NCBI GenBank assembly: GCA_018780435.1
Contig: JADMJS010000070.1
Span: forward strand, 1-49,716
Length of the DNA stretch: 49,716 bases
Origin: Myxococcales bacterium
Lineage (GTDB): Bacteria; Myxococcota_A; UBA9042; GCA-2863065
Direction of reading: 5' to 3'
The position numbers and the translations under genes were made by a program. Below the pieces are notes generated by a model. The model did not search any database. It was given only the letters and a program-made list of their open reading frames with translations, and had not been told where the DNA came from. This document shows, in pieces, positions 47,093 to 49,716 of the stretch (its first letter is position 1; each line of letters starts with the position of its first letter).

Positions 47093-48529
47093 TTAACTCG
47101 ACCGAAGTAGTCGCGCCACGGAGGGCCGTAACAAGTCGAGCACCGGGTCGAGCCGATAGACGGGCGGGTCGTCGAAACGATTCCTCCGGATGAGGTACTC
47201 GAGCACCACCAGCTGGTCGAGGGTGGTCTTCGGCACTGGCGTCAGCGGGGCCGTGTCGGTGGCAAGCCCACCGCGGTCGAGATCCTCACGGCGACACCAA
47301 GGCCGGTTCGGGGCGAGCGCACAACGGTCGACGAGCCGCGCTACGGGCCGCACGAGGTCTTCGTCGGCCCCAGGGGCAGAGGCGCGCACGAGGGTCCAAA
47401 GCGAGGCGTCATTGACCCAGTCCGGCGGTGGCGGGAAGTCGAAAGCCGAGAGCAGCTGTTCGGCCCACCTCAAGAACACGTAAGGGTTCCCACCGGCCGC
47501 CCGCGCTAGTGCGCGAAATGGGTCGTAGGCGTTCTTGACGTCGAGCCGACCAAGAGTCCCAGTGCGCTGCATGGCTTGGGTGGCGCGCCGAGCGAGGAGC
47601 TCGACCAGGACTGCATCCGGGAGCGGCGGCACCTCCAGCGTCTGGGTGATCTCGCGCCGGACATCCTGAAACATCGCCTCGTTCCGGAGGTGTACCAGGG
47701 CCAAACACGGCCTCAGGCGGAGGATCTCCCCAACCATTCGGTTCACGCCATCGGCCGAGCTCGCAGTCCCCTGGTCGAGGTCGTCGAGCAACAAGACCAG
47801 GAAACGCCCCGCCGCCTTGATCTGAATGAAGACCTCGGAGATCGCGCGATGGAGCAGCTCGTCCGTAACCGTCGTCGAGATCTCCGCACCGTGGCTGGTG
47901 GTGCGGGTTTGCTCCCACGAGAAGAGCGCTCGGAGCGTAATGAACAGGCCCTTCGTCTCCGCACCACCCTGAGCGCCGAACTTGGTGGCCAGTGCGTCGG
48001 CCTGGGACTTCTTGACTTGGCGATGAGACGCCAGCAGGGCGAGCTCGTCGAGGTAGCGGCGAAGGGGGGCAGTCTCGCCGACGTCGTCCGACAGCCTCTC
48101 GACTACGGCGAGCGCGATGGCGGTCAGGAAGTCGCGGTAAGACCGGCCACGTCCGTCGACCACCACCCCGACGGCTTCGCTCTCACGCTTCTCGACCTCG
48201 GACAGGCACCAACGGCAGAGGATGGACTTACCGACGCCGCGGTCGCCGGTGATGAGGAAGCGCGCGTCGTGCTCTCCAAGTTCAATGGCTTCGGTCACCC
48301 AGCGGACCAATCGGTCGCGCTCGACGTCACGATCGACGAGCAGGTCGGCGTCGACGGAGACCGGTTTCACCCAGATGGCACTCAGTTGTGCGGCCACACG
48401 CCCTCCAGGATGAGAGACTAGCTCATCCCTCGGCCTCACCCAAATCTCGAGGGCAATCACGACCGCGCCGTCGGCCTGCCCATCCGAGCCGGCTTGGGCG
48501 CTCGAGTGGCCAGTGCTGCTCGCTTTCAT
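47093..48529 (-). CDS. P-loop (STAND/ORC-like) ATPase, possible defence switch
   Basis: The protein has 478 residues. Walker A is 'GDRGVGKS' (95-102), Walker B 'FLVLLLDDLDQ' (243-253) and sensor-like 'LALVHLRNEAMF' follows. 'GGNPYVFLRWAEQLL' marks the helical lid, and a winged-helix-like C-terminus contains 'LDQLVVLEYLIRRNRFDDPPVYRLDP'. This is the layout of ORC/KAP/STAND NTPases. Residues 1-60 precede 'DLLVDRDVERDRLVRWV', the usual ATPase entry. The partner is a TPR protein 24 bases downstream. Such pairs occur in defence and signalling loci, but I know no described system with this exact pair. It is divergent from the LVIVD lipoprotein with a 36-base gap. Confidence 0.72.
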   Translation of the reverse strand: MKASSTGHSSAQAGSDGQADGAVVIALEIWVRPRDELVSHPGGRVAAQLSAIWVKPVSVDADLLVDRDVERDRLVRWVTEAIELGEHDARFLITGDRGVGKSILCRWCLSEVEKRESEAVGVVVDGRGRSYRDFLTAIALAVVERLSDDVGETAPLRRYLDELALLASHRQVKKSQADALATKFGAQGGAETKGLFITLRALFSWEQTRTTSHGAEISTTVTDELLHRAISEVFIQIKAAGRFLVLLLDDLDQGTASSADGVNRMVGEILRLRPCLALVHLRNEAMFQDVRREITQTLEVPPLPDAVLVELLARRATQAMQRTGTLGRLDVKNAYDPFRALARAAGGNPYVFLRWAEQLLSAFDFPPPPDWVNDASLWTLVRASAPGADEDLVRPVARLVDRCALAPNRPWCRREDLDRGGLATDTAPLTPVPKTTLDQLVVLEYLIRRNRFDDPPVYRLDPVLDLLRPSVARLLRSS

Positions 48530-48565
48530 GGGCCGGAGCGACGCGAGATCGGGTAAACAGTGGCC

Positions 48566-49716
48566 ATGACACGACCCCGCTTCGTCTCACGTCCATGGTC
48601 CGCGCTCGCCCTGAGTTTCTTCGCTTCGTGTTCGTCAGACGACACGGCGCCGCCCGCGTCGACTGCGGAGGACGTCGTGTCCGACGTCACGACTGCACCG
48701 GAGGTCGCCGCGGTCGACATCGAGGAGCCGGACGAGGTCTCGGCCGACCAGTCGGAGCCCGACGCCCCTGAGCTGCCTGAGATCGAGGTCGACGCCGGCC
48801 CGGAGCCCCGACCCTATCCGGCCCCGGATGCGCGGCCGAAGAACCTCGGGCCCGGCGCGCCCAAGGTCACCTTCGCCCCGGAAGCGCTGTATCAGACCTG
48901 CGCTTACCTCGACGGTGGGCCGAACGACCTCGTCGACCACCACAACTTGGTCGTCATGGTTGACGGTTACTTGCTCCTTCCGTGGTGCCCGGAGTTCGGC
49001 TTCGGCGGTGGGCTCACCTTCTTCGACATCTCGAAGCCCTGCGAGCCCGTCGCCGTCGGCATTGGCGAGTCGATGCTCATGCGAGAGACCCACAGCGTCG
49101 GCTTCTATGCCGGCATCGGCGAGACGAAAGGCACGGGGCTCTGGGCCGTCGTCAATGGCCTTGAGCTTACCGAGCCCGGCATCGAGTTCTGGGACATCTC
49201 GGATCCGACCGCGCCCAAGTCCATTGGTCTCATGAAGTTGCCCGACGCCTTCTACCCCGACGCCTACGCCCGCGTCTCGCTTAGCGTGTTTTGGCAGGGG
49301 CCCTACGTCTACGTCGCGGGCGCTGACAACGGGGTCTACATCGTCGACGCCACGGACCCGGGCAAGCCCGTTCTCGCGGCTCGATATCAGCTTTCGCCCG
49401 TCCTGCGCGTGGGCCAGATCCACGCCATCGGCAACATGCTCATCATCACGGCGGCCGAGGGTCCACGGGCTGTGCTGCTCGACATCTCGGACCCCACGGC
49501 GCCGCAGCCCATCCCCGGAGGCGACTTCGAGGCCAAAGACGCCGGTGGCGAGCCGCGTGATGCCTACTTCACGAACATGCACGGCTCGCATCTCTACTTC
49601 GTGCGCAAAGAGGACGGCGGCGGCGTCATCGTCTACGACATCGCGGACCCGTCGGCGCCCGCGTGGCTCGGCGAGGTCACCTCGAACGGCAACGGCGGCT
49701 ACGTCTTCGTGCACGA
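48566..49716 (+). CDS. LVIVD-repeat beta-propeller lipoprotein (partial)
   Basis: The frame is open from ATG 48566 to the window edge (383 codons), so the 3' end is missing. The signal ends in 'SFFASCSS' (Cys22 or so lipidated). An acidic Asp/Glu/Val linker runs to about residue 85. After that come repeats ending in 'FFDISKPCEPVAVG', 'FWDISDPTAPKSIG', 'IVDATDPGKPVLAA', 'LLDISDPTAPQPIP' and 'VYDIADPSAPAWLG', the LVIVD pattern that builds a beta-propeller. It is probably a surface-exposed binding protein. The linker style is shared with the lipoproteins at 10642-12000 and 44247-45434. Confidence 0.85.
   Translation, partial: MTRPRFVSRPWSALALSFFASCSSDDTAPPASTAEDVVSDVTTAPEVAAVDIEEPDEVSADQSEPDAPELPEIEVDAGPEPRPYPAPDARPKNLGPGAPKVTFAPEALYQTCAYLDGGPNDLVDHHNLVVMVDGYLLLPWCPEFGFGGGLTFFDISKPCEPVAVGIGESMLMRETHSVGFYAGIGETKGTGLWAVVNGLELTEPGIEFWDISDPTAPKSIGLMKLPDAFYPDAYARVSLSVFWQGPYVYVAGADNGVYIVDATDPGKPVLAARYQLSPVLRVGQIHAIGNMLIITAAEGPRAVLLDISDPTAPQPIPGGDFEAKDAGGEPRDAYFTNMHGSHLYFVRKEDGGGVIVYDIADPSAPAWLGEVTSNGNGGYVFVH

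Overview
The window looks like chromosomal DNA of a high-GC, predatory-type deltaproteobacterium, most probably Myxococcota (Polyangia-like). By eye it is strongly GC-biased. It is packed with secreted lipoproteins that have Asp/Val-rich linkers behind the lipobox. It also has a DUF2330 protein ending in a MYXO-CTERM-like tail and two giant surface proteins built from MopE-type 'DDDCDG' metal-binding repeats. I saw no rRNA, tRNA, CRISPR array or recognisable transposase.

Layout. Bases 39-382 hold two long palindromes in tandem, each bounded by CTAG. A lysozyme-like (SLT) protein, a small lipoprotein and a convergent LysR regulator follow. The LysR gene is translationally coupled to a large lipoprotein with a putative clan CD peptidase-like core and a lamin-tail domain. 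A perfect T-N11-A dyad lies between that pair and a divergent run of an M1-type metallopeptidase lipoprotein, a membrane lipoprotein and mobA. A pirin gene follows. Its 3' end is duplicated on the far side of a 2.4 kb insert carrying an AAA ATPase and an HNH nuclease, which together resemble a Septu-like (PtuA/PtuB) defence pair. Two leftward exported-protein genes come next.

Bases 14247-26966 encode a 4239-residue exported protein. Its parts are thrombospondin type 3 repeats, PKD domains, three MopE arrays, a glycine-rich domain like those of phage tail tips, Ig-like domains, a long RHS/YD shell and a toxin-like C-terminus. A PHD/PIN toxin-antitoxin pair with a good promoter and iterated operator-like repeats follows. 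The leftward operon fdsG-fdsB-fdsA-fdhD-fdsD encodes an NAD-dependent molybdenum formate dehydrogenase with its maturation factors. An Rpn/transposase-like remnant is coupled to its 3' end. The mobA gene at 6.8 kb and fdhD both serve the bis-MGD cofactor that this enzyme needs.

The right third holds a second giant lipoprotein (2752 residues, about 28 MopE motifs plus a glycine-rich tail), FxsA, a Cys-rich lipoprotein that appears to have an ACG start codon, and a two-gene P-loop ATPase/TPR operon of unknown function. An LVIVD-repeat lipoprotein runs off the right edge. The best candidates for unusual biology are the CTAG-bounded palindromes, the Septu-like cassette in the 3' end of the pirin gene, the ATPase/TPR pair and the two giant MopE proteins.
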